Source of the DNA: Pseudomonas sp. HR96
Lineage (GTDB): Bacteria > Pseudomonadota > Gammaproteobacteria > Pseudomonadales > Pseudomonadaceae
Length of the DNA stretch: 64,000 nt
Assembly: GCF_034059295.1 (NCBI RefSeq)
Contig: NZ_CP139141.1
Coordinates: 4,385,001-4,449,000 of the forward strand
Direction: 5' to 3'
Position numbers and translations under genes: made by a program. The notes beneath the pieces are model-generated. The model saw only the letters and a list, made by a program, of their open reading frames with translations. It was not told where the DNA came from and made no database searches. This document shows positions 37,233-45,562 of the stretch, one piece after another (within the stretch, counting starts at the first letter, position 1; each line of letters opens with the position of its first letter).

Positions 37233-38036
37233 ATGATTGAAGCTACCGAACGAGAAGACGCCCCCGAGCAGCCGGCCGAGGCCGAGCAGCCGCCCAAACC
37301 GGAGATGCCCTGGGGCGATGTGCTGCCTGATCACTTCCGTATGCTGCGGCTGGTGCCGCAGCCGATCGACCGCGCCACCGGGTCGCGGCCGCTGCGTTTC
37401 GTGCAGTTTGGCCGGGTGGAGAAGCACAGTGTCGAGCGCAGCCTGCTACGCATGGAAGTGCAATTGCCCGGGCAGCGCCTGAACAAGGAAAAGAACCGCC
37501 TGGATGTGTGGGCCGACCACAAGACCCATGTGGTCTTCTTCCAGCCTGACGGCGGCCTGCAACTGGAACCGGCCAACCGCGGCCTGGGCCGTTTCATGAT
37601 CGCCCAGGCCACCCATTGGGCACAGCGCCGCTGGGGCAGCTATCGTATCGAAAGCACCGCCCTGGCGAGCAAGGACGGGCTCAACGAAGACACCCGCCTA
37701 CGCCGCGACCATGTGCTCAAGACCCACGGTTTCGAAGTGCAGTACGCCGACCCGCAGCACCTCAAGGGCAGCTTCAAGAACGCCACGGTCGGCGCCCTGC
37801 TGCCCACCTGGAACACCGACAAGGTGCAGGTCGTCGAAATTCTCGAGGCCGCGACCATGCTGCAGGTGGCCGAGCAGAATCTGCAGGACATGGAAAACAA
37901 GCTGCGCCAGCAGGAGGAACGCATCGGCAAGTTCAAGCGCGAGGACAGCAGCCTGCGCTTTACCATTGCCTGCCTGGTGACCTTTGCGGTGTTCCAGGCC
38001 GGGCTGCTGATCTGGATGGCGACCCACCACCGCTAG
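37233..38036 (+). CDS. Hypothetical membrane-anchored protein with GNAT-like segment
   Basis: A 267-residue protein with a Glu/Pro-rich N terminus, a central region (GLGRFMIAQATHWAQRRWGSYRIES) that resembles an acetyltransferase-like fold, a coiled-coil near 205-240 and one C-terminal transmembrane helix (about 245-265). The family is unnamed to me. A GAGGA ribosome-binding site is 8 bases before the ATG. Confidence 0.75.
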   Translation: MIEATEREDAPEQPAEAEQPPKPEMPWGDVLPDHFRMLRLVPQPIDRATGSRPLRFVQFGRVEKHSVERSLLRMEVQLPGQRLNKEKNRLDVWADHKTHVVFFQPDGGLQLEPANRGLGRFMIAQATHWAQRRWGSYRIESTALASKDGLNEDTRLRRDHVLKTHGFEVQYADPQHLKGSFKNATVGALLPTWNTDKVQVVEILEAATMLQVAEQNLQDMENKLRQQEERIGKFKREDSSLRFTIACLVTFAVFQAGLLIWMATHHR

Positions 38037-38044
38037 GCCAGGCG

Positions 38045-38953
38045 TCAGACTCGCGAGGCGAACAGTGCCTGATGGGCGCGGCACTGCTCGGCGCTGAGCA
38101 TGAACACACCGTGGCCGCCACGCTCGAATTCCAGCCAGGCGAATTCCACCTCGGGGTACAACGCCTCGACGTGCACCTGGCTGTTGCCCACCTCGACGAT
38201 CAGCAGCCCCTTGTCGGTAAGATGGTCGGCCGCCTCGGCCAGCATGCGCCGCACCAGATTCAAGCCATCGTTGCCGCAGGCCAGGCCCAGCTCGGGCTCG
38301 TGCTGATACTCGGCGGGCATGTCGGCGAAATCCTCGGCGTCGACATAGGGCGGGTTGGACACGATCAGATCGAAGCGCTGCCCCGGCAGGCCGTCGAAGC
38401 CGTCGCCCTGCACCGAGTACACCCGGTCGTCGTGGCCATGGCGCTCGATATTCTGGTTGGCCACTTCCAGCGCCTCGAACGACAGGTCGGCCAGCGCCAC
38501 CTCGGCCTCGGGGAACACTTCGGCGCAGGCGATGCCGATGCAACCGGACCCGGTGCACAGGTCGAGAATACGCGCCGGCGGTTGCGCCAACCAAGGCGCG
38601 AAGCCTTTCTCGATCAACTCGCCAATGGGCGAACGCGGTACCAGCACGCGCTCGTCGACAATGAACGACAGGCCACAGAACCACGCCTCGCCGATCAGGT
38701 AGGCGGCCGGCACACGCTCCTCGATGCGCCGCTGCAGCAGGTGCTGCACATGCACCAGCTCGTTGTCTTCCAGACGGCAGTCCAGGTAGCTGTCGGCGAT
38801 TTCCCACGGCAGGTGCAAGGCGCCCAGCACCAGCAGGCGGGCTTCATCCCAGGCATTGTCGGTGCCGTGGCCAAAGAACAGGTCTTCCCCGTGAAAACGG
38901 CTGACAGCCCAACGGATATGGTCGCGCAGGGTGCGCAGGCGGGAAGTGATCAC
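38045..38953 (-). CDS. prmB: Ribosomal protein L3 N5-glutamine methyltransferase PrmB
   Basis: The 302-residue SAM-dependent methyltransferase that methylates a Gln of L3. The SAM box [16 protein letters not shown] is near residue 130, and the NPPY active-site motif occurs in [12 protein letters not shown]. PrmB is distinguished from PrmC mainly by its N terminus and by length. It is convergent with the membrane-anchored hypothetical gene. Confidence 0.92.
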   Translation of the reverse strand: MITSRLRTLRDHIRWAVSRFHGEDLFFGHGTDNAWDEARLLVLGALHLPWEIADSYLDCRLEDNELVHVQHLLQRRIEERVPAAYLIGEAWFCGLSFIVDERVLVPRSPIGELIEKGFAPWLAQPPARILDLCTGSGCIGIACAEVFPEAEVALADLSFEALEVANQNIERHGHDDRVYSVQGDGFDGLPGQRFDLIVSNPPYVDAEDFADMPAEYQHEPELGLACGNDGLNLVRRMLAEAADHLTDKGLLIVEVGNSQVHVEALYPEVEFAWLEFERGGHGVFMLSAEQCRAHQALFASRV

Positions 38954-39128
38954 AGTGAGCTCCAGATTGAACGAGCAGCGATTCTAGCAGCAAGGCTCAG
39001 CGAGATCTTTTACAGCTTCTGTTCAGGGCGTTTATGAGAGGCATTTTCAGGTTCTGCGCAGCAAGCGATTCACAGAACGGCTCCAGCAGAGGAGAATGCG
39101 CCAAAAGCCCTACCCAAAGGAGCCCCCG

Positions 39129-39719
39129 ATGTCCGCTTTGAAGACGATGTTCCAACTCAGTGGCCGTGGTTACCCACCGGCCCATCTTGCCCATGCCACG
39201 CTGATCATCATCGATGCACAGAAGGAATACCTGTCAGGGCCATTGGCGCTTTCAGGCATGGACGAGGCTGTGGCCAACATCGCCAAGCTCAGCGCCGCAG
39301 CACGCGCCCTCGGCCGGCCCGTGGTGCATATCCGCCACCTGGGCACGGTGGGCGGGCTGTTCGACCCCCAGGGCGAACGCGGCGAGTTCATCGCCGAACT
39401 GCGCCCTGAAGGTGACGAACCCGTGGTGGAGAAGCGCCTGCCCAATGCCTTCAACGGCACCGGGCTGGACAGCCTGCTGCAGAGCCTGGGCCACCTGGAC
39501 CTGATCGTCTGCGGCTTCATGAGCCATTCCAGCGTCAGCACCACGGTGCGCGCCGCCAAGGACTACGGCTACCGCTGCACCCTGGTGCGCGACGCCTGCG
39601 CCACCCGCGACCTGCCCAACGGCCAGGGCGTGCTCAGCGCCGCCCAGGTGCACGAGACCGAGATGGCCATCATGGCCGACAACTTCGCCTCCGTGGCCCT
39701 GACCAAAGACCTGATCTGA
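39129..39719 (+). CDS. Isochorismatase-family cysteine hydrolase
   Basis: A 196-residue cysteine hydrolase (amidohydrolase) of the isochorismatase superfamily. The catalytic triad is visible as Asp in LIIIDAQKEY, Lys in VVEKRLPNAF and Cys in IVCGFMSHSSV. The substrate is not determined. AAGGAG lies about 7 bases before the ATG. Confidence 0.9.
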   Translation: MSALKTMFQLSGRGYPPAHLAHATLIIIDAQKEYLSGPLALSGMDEAVANIAKLSAAARALGRPVVHIRHLGTVGGLFDPQGERGEFIAELRPEGDEPVVEKRLPNAFNGTGLDSLLQSLGHLDLIVCGFMSHSSVSTTVRAAKDYGYRCTLVRDACATRDLPNGQGVLSAAQVHETEMAIMADNFASVALTKDLI

Positions 39720-39865
39720 GGCGATTGCCAGCCGGTCTGAAGCTCGGCTGCCCGCCCCTGCCCTCTCCAGCTCTGCTGTCCCGTCGGGAACCGCCTGGCC
39801 TGGCGCGAGTCGAAGCCCAATTACCCTGGGCTATCGACAGCCCCGTTACCCATTGAGGAATCGGA

Positions 39866-40186
39866 ATGAAGTCATCCGATGGTTTCAACGCTCGCCGGCT
39901 GCGCCCTCGGGGCCAGAGCAACTGGGGCCTGCGCCTCGGTGCGGCGATTGCCGCCGTACTGGCCACTGTGGGCGTGCTGTTGAGCCTGGCCGGCCTGGCC
40001 ACCCTGGCTGGACACCCGCCACAGGCCACGGGTATGGACCTGTCCAACAGTGGCGCGGCCATCCTGGTCGTTTGCGGGCTGGTGGTGCTATACCTCGGCG
40101 TCACCCTCTGGCGCCGCTGCCGCCGGCGCATGCGCCGCAGCGGCGCACTGGACATGGCCCCGCACCTGATGAAGAAGCACGACTGA
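39866..40186 (+). CDS. Small two-helix membrane protein
   Basis: A 106-residue hypothetical protein with two transmembrane helices (about 24-47 and 64-82), a cationic C terminus (WRRCRRRMRRSG), and no recognised domain. Confidence 0.72.
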   Translation: MKSSDGFNARRLRPRGQSNWGLRLGAAIAAVLATVGVLLSLAGLATLAGHPPQATGMDLSNSGAAILVVCGLVVLYLGVTLWRRCRRRMRRSGALDMAPHLMKKHD

Positions 40187-40241
40187 CAGCCGTTGGCAGA
40201 CTGGCCCGATATGGCAGAATGGCCGCCTACGGAGGCGTGCC

Positions 40242-40799
40242 ATGCAAGATGACGATTTTTCCCTGTTCACCAGCCAGATGCGCGGCGTCAAGCCGATCAA
40301 GCATGATCGCGCCGACACCGGCAAACCCAAGGTCGACCGCAAGCACCTGAAAACCCTGCGCCAGGCGGCCACCGTACGCCAGGGCGAGACCCTGGTCGAC
40401 GGCCTGTCCGACCAGTTCGTCATCGACGTCGGCCCCGAAGACGACCTGCACTGGGCCCGCGACGGCGTGCAGGAAAGCCAGATGCGCAAGCTCAAGATCG
40501 GCCAGATCCCCTTCGAGGGCAGCCTCGACCTGCACGGCATGAGCGTGGAAAAGGCCCGCGAAACCCTCTGGGCGTTTCTCGCCGAAGCCACCGGACTGGA
40601 AGTGCGCTGCGTGCGGGTAACCCACGGCAAGGCGGTGCGCCTGGACGGCAAGCGGCCGATGATCAAGAGCCATGTCAACACCTGGCTGCGCCAGCATCCG
40701 CAGGTGCTCGGCTTCACCTCCTGCCAGCCGCGCCACGGCGGCGCCGGCGCGGTTTACGTGATGCTCAAGCGGACCATGCTCGAAGGCCGCGACGAATAG
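40242..40799 (+). CDS. Smr-domain endonuclease-like protein
   Basis: A 185-residue protein with an N-terminal polar region and a C-terminal Smr domain (residues about 95-175), marked by SLDLHGMSVEKARETL and THGKAVRL. Smr proteins cut nucleic acids or promote mismatch repair or ribosome rescue; E. coli SmrA/SmrB are close. It lies 71 bases before folE in the same orientation. Confidence 0.86.
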   Translation: MQDDDFSLFTSQMRGVKPIKHDRADTGKPKVDRKHLKTLRQAATVRQGETLVDGLSDQFVIDVGPEDDLHWARDGVQESQMRKLKIGQIPFEGSLDLHGMSVEKARETLWAFLAEATGLEVRCVRVTHGKAVRLDGKRPMIKSHVNTWLRQHPQVLGFTSCQPRHGGAGAVYVMLKRTMLEGRDE

Positions 40800-40870
40800 A
40801 CACATCACTTGCCTCACCGCCCGCGTGGCCGTAACCTTCGCCTCTGCGAAAAATCCCTACAGGTAGATCC

Positions 40871-41419
40871 ATGTCCCTGGAACAGAATTACTCGGCCATC
40901 CTCGGCCAGATCGGCGAGGACGTTTCCCGCGAAGGCCTGCTCGACACGCCCAAGCGTGCGGCCAAGGCCATGCAGTACCTTTGCCGTGGCTACCAGCAAA
41001 CCCTCGAAGAGGTCACTAACGGTGCCCTTTTCAGTTCCGACGCCAGTGAAATGGTGCTGGTCAAGAACATCGAGCTGTACTCGATGTGCGAACACCACAT
41101 GCTGCCATTCATCGGCAAGGCTCATGTAGCCTACATTCCCAACGGCAAAGTGCTCGGCCTGTCGAAGGTCGCACGCATCGTCGACATGTACGCCCGCCGC
41201 CTGCAGATCCAGGAAAACCTCGGCCGGCAGATCGCCGACGCGATCGAGACCGTGACCGGCGCCCTGGGTGTGGCTGTGGTGATCGAGGCCAAGCACATGT
41301 GCATGATGATGCGTGGCGTGGAGAAACAGAATTCGTCCATGGTCACTTCGGTGATGCTCGGCGAATTCCGTCAGAACGCCCTGACCCGTGGCGAATTCCT
41401 CAGCTTGATCAAGCAATAA
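40871..41419 (+). CDS. folE: GTP cyclohydrolase I FolE
   Basis: A 182-residue GTP cyclohydrolase I, first step of folate synthesis. The zinc-binding Cys/His set ([24 protein letters not shown] and [10 protein letters not shown]) and [10 protein letters not shown] are present. Chromosomes of Pseudomonas often hold more than one folE. The next gene (a small glutaredoxin-like) starts 12 bases later. Confidence 0.96.
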   Translation: MSLEQNYSAILGQIGEDVSREGLLDTPKRAAKAMQYLCRGYQQTLEEVTNGALFSSDASEMVLVKNIELYSMCEHHMLPFIGKAHVAYIPNGKVLGLSKVARIVDMYARRLQIQENLGRQIADAIETVTGALGVAVVIEAKHMCMMMRGVEKQNSSMVTSVMLGEFRQNALTRGEFLSLIKQ

Positions 41420-41430
41420 AGGCCACTGCC

Positions 41431-41796
41431 ATGTTGATGAAAGCCCTGCGTGTCGGCCTTGGCCAATTGGTCGTGGTCGGTGACCTGCTGACCCGCCCAC
41501 GCAAACGCCAGCGCACCGCCGCCGCGCAGGCCGAGGTCGACCAGGCCGCCAAGGGGCTCAGCCTGTACCAGTTTCACGCCTGCCCGTTCTGCGTGAAGAC
41601 CCGGCGCACGCTACACCGGCTTAACGTGCCGGTGGCGTTGCGCGATGCGAAGAACGACGAGCAGGATCGCCAGACCTTGCTCGCTGGAGGCGGCCGCATC
41701 AAAGTGCCGTGCCTGCGCATCGAGGAAGGTGGCCAGACCACCTGGATGTATGAGTCCAAAGCGATCATCGCGTACCTGGACCAGCGCTTCGCTTGA
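41431..41796 (+). CDS. Glutaredoxin-fold protein (GrxC/GST N-terminal type)
   Basis: A 121-residue thioredoxin-fold protein with the active site HACPFCVKTRR, the cis-Pro KVPCLR and YESKAIIAYLDQRF. An extended N terminus (about 40 residues, one hydrophobic stretch GLGQLVVVGDLL) precedes the fold. It probably acts as a glutathione-dependent reductase. It is 11 bases after folE, so likely cotranscribed. A later ATG at 41437 is possible. Confidence 0.8.
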   Translation: MLMKALRVGLGQLVVVGDLLTRPRKRQRTAAAQAEVDQAAKGLSLYQFHACPFCVKTRRTLHRLNVPVALRDAKNDEQDRQTLLAGGGRIKVPCLRIEEGGQTTWMYESKAIIAYLDQRFA

Positions 41797-41806
41797 TTCG
41801 CTGAAA

Positions 41807-41830
41807 GCTCGGGGGCTCTGGCCCCCGAGC
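41807..41830. terminator. Hairpin between convergent glutaredoxin and GST genes
   Basis: GCTCGGGGGC, TCTG, GCCCCCGAGC is a perfect 10-base stem without a T-run on either side. Confidence 0.6.
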
Positions 41831-41854
41831 CCTACTGGCAACCCAATCTGCCCA

Positions 41855-42454
41855 CTAGCGCATCGGCACATGCCGCGGATGGCTGGCCACCCGCTCGATC
41901 CAGGCCTGGACCGCCGGGAACTCGCTCAGATCGAAGCCGCCTTCATGGGCCACATGGGTATAGGCGAACAGCGCGATGTCGGCGATCGAATAGTGCTGGC
42001 CCACCAGGTACGGGGTAGCCTGCAACTGCTTTTCCATCACCCGCAGGGCCTTGCGCCCACGGCGCTGGCACACCTCGTATTCCTCCAGACGATCAGCCGG
42101 CATGTTCAGGTAAAACTGGATAAAGCGCGCCACCGCCACATACGGCTCATGACTGTACTGCTCGAAGAATTGCCATTGCAGCACCTGGGTACGCAGGCGC
42201 GGCTCGCTGGGCAGAAACTCGCTGTCGTCGGCGAGGAAGTTGAGAATCGCGTTGGACTCCCATAGATAGGTGCCGTCCTCCAGCTCCAGCACTGGCACCT
42301 TGCCATTCGGGTTCATGGCCAGAAACTCCGGGGTCTCGGTTTCGCCCTTGAGGATATCGACCGGCTGCCACTCATACTCGGCGCCGATCAGGTGCAGCAT
42401 CAGTTTGACCTTGTAGCAGTTGCCTGACTGATAATCGCCATACACTTTGAACAT
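41855..42454 (-). CDS. Glutathione S-transferase
   Basis: A 199-residue GST with an N-terminal thioredoxin domain (SGNCYKVKLMLHLI, NGKVPVLEL, LWESNAIL) and a helical C-terminal domain with YSIADIALFAY. It conjugates glutathione to electrophiles; substrate unknown. Its start lies 9 bases after the aminotransferase stop, with AGGAG before the ATG, indicating one operon with that gene. Confidence 0.9.
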   Translation of the reverse strand: MFKVYGDYQSGNCYKVKLMLHLIGAEYEWQPVDILKGETETPEFLAMNPNGKVPVLELEDGTYLWESNAILNFLADDSEFLPSEPRLRTQVLQWQFFEQYSHEPYVAVARFIQFYLNMPADRLEEYEVCQRRGRKALRVMEKQLQATPYLVGQHYSIADIALFAYTHVAHEGGFDLSEFPAVQAWIERVASHPRHVPMR

Positions 42455-42463
42455 GTTCTACTC

Positions 42464-43630
42464 CTAGGCCGCGCGGGCCGGTTGTGCCTCGCGGATCACC
42501 GCTGCCAGGCGCGAGAGCCCTTCGCCAAGGCGCTCGGGTGAAACGTGACTGAAATTCAAGCGCAGATTGCCAAAATTGCGCTCCGGCTCGGCAAAAAAAG
42601 GCTCGCCGGGCATGAACGCGACATTCCGCGCCATGGCCGCCGGCAACAGGGTACGCGTGTCGAGCGGCTGTTTGAGGGTCAGCCAGAAAAACAGCCCACC
42701 TTGCGGAACGTGCCAATCGGCGAGGTCGGAAAAATAGCGCAGCAGCTCGGCCTGCATGGCATCGCGCCGCGCCCGGTAGAACTCGCGCAGTTCAGCCAGG
42801 TGCCGCGTATAGCGCTCACTGCCCAGCCACTGCAGCGCCTGCCACTGGCCGACCCGGTTGGTGTGCAGGTCGGCCGACTGCTTGAGCCGCAGCAGATGGG
42901 GGAACAGGTCGGGGCTGGCGATCAGGTAGCCGACCCGCAACCCCGGCAACAGAGTCTTGGAGACGGTGCCGGTGTAGATCCAGCTGGCCTTGCGCAAGCG
43001 GCTGACGATGGGCAGCGCCTGGACGCCGTCGTAGTTGAGGTCGCGGTAGGGGTCATCCTCGACCAGGGTGACGCTGAACTCGTCGAGCAAGGCCGCCACG
43101 CCATCGCGCACAGCTTCGCTATAGCGCGCGCCCGAAGGGTTCTGGAAGGTCGGAATCAGGTAGGCGAACGCCGGCTGATGCTGTTCCAGGCGCGCGCGCA
43201 TGGCCACCAGGTCGACGCCCTCGGCGGTCACCGGCACGCTCAGGCAATCGGCGCCGAACAGCTGGAATATTTGCAGGGCCGCCAGGTAGGTCGGCCCCTC
43301 GAGCAGCACCTGGGTGCCCTTGTCGATGTACAGCTTGGCGGTCAGGTCGAGGGTCTGCTGAGAGCCGCTGACCACCAGTACCTGGCTCGCCTCGCAGGGC
43401 ACGCCCAATGCCCGCGCCTGGGCGGCCAACAACTCGCGCAAGGCCGGCTCGCCTTCGCTCATGCCGTACTGGCCCATGCTGGTGGGCATGGCCGCCCAGT
43501 CCAGCGCCGGCAGCATCGCCTCGGCCGGCAAGCCGCCGGCGAACGACATCATCTCCGGCCGCTGCGCCGCCGCGAGGATCTCGCGGATCAAGGAGCTCTT
43601 CAAGCGCTCGACACGTTCCGAAAAAACCAT
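42464..43630 (-). CDS. PLP-dependent aminotransferase, LysN/2-aminoadipate type
   Basis: A 388-residue class I aminotransferase. It carries FAGGLPAEAMLP, SGSQQTLDL, NPSGARYS, VEDDPYRDL and the PLP lysine region TGTVSKTLLPGLRVG. It has no helix-turn-helix, unlike MocR regulators. The start at 43630 has GGAGGA 5 bases away. It is divergent from a MarR gene, whose operators lie in the shared region, and operonic with a GST gene. Confidence 0.87.
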   Translation of the reverse strand: MVFSERVERLKSSLIREILAAAQRPEMMSFAGGLPAEAMLPALDWAAMPTSMGQYGMSEGEPALRELLAAQARALGVPCEASQVLVVSGSQQTLDLTAKLYIDKGTQVLLEGPTYLAALQIFQLFGADCLSVPVTAEGVDLVAMRARLEQHQPAFAYLIPTFQNPSGARYSEAVRDGVAALLDEFSVTLVEDDPYRDLNYDGVQALPIVSRLRKASWIYTGTVSKTLLPGLRVGYLIASPDLFPHLLRLKQSADLHTNRVGQWQALQWLGSERYTRHLAELREFYRARRDAMQAELLRYFSDLADWHVPQGGLFFWLTLKQPLDTRTLLPAAMARNVAFMPGEPFFAEPERNFGNLRLNFSHVSPERLGEGLSRLAAVIREAQPARAA

Positions 43631-43663
43631 GGCATCCTCCTGTGGCAGGGTAGCGGGGAAATG

Positions 43664-43680
43664 GGTCAAACTGCTTGACC
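43664..43680. promoter_or_regulatory. MarR operator copy 1
   Basis: GGTCAA, ACTGC, TTGACC is a perfect 6-5-6 inverted repeat about 35 bases before the aminotransferase start. Its core GTCAA-N5-TTGAC is repeated at 43721. Confidence 0.6.
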
Positions 43681-43720
43681 GAAACAGCAGACCTGAAACT
43701 ACGCCGCCGAGGCCAGATAC

Positions 43721-43735
43721 GTCAATATGTTTGAC
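43721..43735. promoter_or_regulatory. MarR operator copy 2, overlapping the marR start codon
   Basis: GTCAA, TATGT, TTGAC has the same core and spacing as the copy at 43664. The central TATGT contains the ATG start codon of the MarR gene, so bound repressor would directly block its translation initiation region or promoter. Confidence 0.6.
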
Positions 43736-44179
43736 CTTAAAAACACTCACACCCAACAAGCGGCCATGGAAGCCTTCTTCTATGGCTACCAGGCCTTCAC
43801 CGCCAAGGCCGATGAAATGCTCGCGCGTCGCGGGCTGAGCCGCGTGCACCAGCGCATCGTGTTTTTCGTCTCGCGCTACCCGCAGCTCAGCGTCAAGGAG
43901 CTGCTGGAAAAACTGGGGGTCAGCAAACAGGCGCTGAACACGCCGTTGCGCCAACTGCTGGAAATGAACCTGGTGCTCAGCCTTGCCCCACCGACCGACA
44001 AGCGCAAGCGCCTGCTGCAGCTGTCGGCAGAAGGCGCCAAGCTGGAGCAGGCGCTGCGCCGCGAGCAGGTCAAATTGCTGCAACGGGCCTTTGCCGAGGC
44101 CGGGCCGGCCGCAGTCGAAGGCTGGCTGGAGGTCAATCTGAAACTGGCGCATGGGCAACGCGAGCAGGTCGACCGCTGA
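43727..44179 (+). CDS. MarR-family transcriptional regulator
   Basis: A 150-residue winged-helix regulator with HQRIVFFVSRYPQLSVKELLEKLGVSKQALNTPLRQL and DKRKRLLQLSAEG. It is divergent from the aminotransferase-GST operon and probably represses both that operon and itself. The inducer is not known. Confidence 0.88.
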   Translation: MFDLKNTHTQQAAMEAFFYGYQAFTAKADEMLARRGLSRVHQRIVFFVSRYPQLSVKELLEKLGVSKQALNTPLRQLLEMNLVLSLAPPTDKRKRLLQLSAEGAKLEQALRREQVKLLQRAFAEAGPAAVEGWLEVNLKLAHGQREQVDR

Positions 44180-44278
44180 CAACCACTGTATGGCCAAATG
44201 TTTCAGCTGCTGTATCGCAGTGCCCACCCTGCGCTCGGTTTAGGCTGTGGCACTTTCGCCATGACAGGGATTATCGGC

Positions 44279-45469
44279 ATGAGCCTCTCCAGCACTGCGC
44301 GCCTTCGGCCCTGGGCCGACACCTCACCATCAGCCATCGTGGCCGGCTTCATCGCCATGCTCACCGGCTACACCAGCTCCCTGGTGCTGATGTTTCAGGC
44401 AGGCCAGGCGGCCGGGCTGAGCAGCGCGCAGATCTCGTCGTGGATCGGCGCGCTGTCGATCGGCATGGCCGTCTGCAACATCGGTCTGTCGCTGCGCTAT
44501 CGCATGCCGATCACCGTGGCCTGGTCGACCCCCGGCGCGGCCCTGCTGATCACCAGCCTGTCGGCGGTCAGCTACCCGGAGGCCATCGGCGCCTACGTCA
44601 CCAGCGCGCTGCTGGTGCTGCTCTGTGGCCTGACCGGCAGCTTCGAACGCCTGGTCAGGCGTGTGCCGGGCTCGCTGGCGGCGGCCCTGCTGGCCGGCAT
44701 CCTGTTCAAGATCGGCATCGAGATCTTCGTGGCCGCGCAGCACCGCACCGGCCTGGTCCTGGCGATGTTCTTCAGCTATCTGCTGATCAAGCGCCTGAGC
44801 CCGCGCTACGCGGTGCTCGGCGCACTGTTGGTGGGCACGGCCATTTCGGCGGCGCTGGGCCTGCTGGATTTCAGCGGCTTTCATCTGCAGGTGGCGCATC
44901 CGGTGTGGACCACGCCGAGCTTCTCGATCGCCGCGACCATCAGCATCGGCATTCCGCTGTTCGTGGTGGCCATGACCTCGCAGAACATGCCCGGCATGGC
45001 CGTTCTGCGCGCCGACGGTTACAACGTGCCGGCCTCGCCGCTGATTTCCGTCACCGGCCTGGCCTCGCTGCTGACGGCGCCCTTTGGCTGCCATGGCATC
45101 AACCTGGCGGCCATCAGCGCGGCCATCTGCACCGGCCCGCACGCTCATGAAGACCGCGACAAGCGCTATACCGCTGCGGTGTGGTGCGGGATCTTCTACG
45201 GCTGCGCGGGGATTTTCGGCGCGACCCTGGCCGCGCTGTTCGCCGCCCTGCCCAAGGAGCTGGTACTGTCGATCGCCGCGCTGGCACTGTTCGGCTCGAT
45301 CGGCAACGGCTTGACCCAGGCCATGAGCGAACCGCGCGAACGCGAAGCCGCGCTGATCACCTTCATGGTCACGGCCTCGGGGTTCACCCTGTTCTCGGTA
45401 GGGTCGGCGTTCTGGGGGTTGGTGGCGGGGGTGGTGACGTTGCTGATTCTCAATTGGCGCAAGGCCTGA
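44279..45469 (+). CDS. benE: Benzoate/H+ symporter BenE family
   Basis: A 396-residue transporter with about 11-12 membrane helices and BenE motifs such as GYTSSLVLMFQAGQAAG, CHGINLAAISAAICTGPHAHED. BenE imports benzoate or related aromatic acids by proton symport. No benzoate degradation genes are in the window, so the substrate is uncertain. The ATG at 44279 has AGGGA upstream; an ATG at 44198 is possible but adds a poorly supported leader. Confidence 0.88.
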   Translation: MSLSSTARLRPWADTSPSAIVAGFIAMLTGYTSSLVLMFQAGQAAGLSSAQISSWIGALSIGMAVCNIGLSLRYRMPITVAWSTPGAALLITSLSAVSYPEAIGAYVTSALLVLLCGLTGSFERLVRRVPGSLAAALLAGILFKIGIEIFVAAQHRTGLVLAMFFSYLLIKRLSPRYAVLGALLVGTAISAALGLLDFSGFHLQVAHPVWTTPSFSIAATISIGIPLFVVAMTSQNMPGMAVLRADGYNVPASPLISVTGLASLLTAPFGCHGINLAAISAAICTGPHAHEDRDKRYTAAVWCGIFYGCAGIFGATLAALFAALPKELVLSIAALALFGSIGNGLTQAMSEPREREAALITFMVTASGFTLFSVGSAFWGLVAGVVTLLILNWRKA

Positions 45470-45482
45470 GGGCTGCCCCTCC

Positions 45483-45545
45483 CCTGTAGGACCGAGCTGG
45501 CTCGGGAACGGTGTTTACCCTTTCCCGAGCAAGCCGGGTCCTACA
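45483..45545. repeat. Paired REP elements (BIME)
   Basis: CCTGTAGGACCGAGCTGGCT and, inverted, CGAGCAAGCCGGGTCCTACA flank about 13 bases. The pair lies between the convergent benE-like gene and the chemoreceptor gene. Confidence 0.8.
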
Positions 45546-45562
45546 AAGGACAGCGGACAGCT

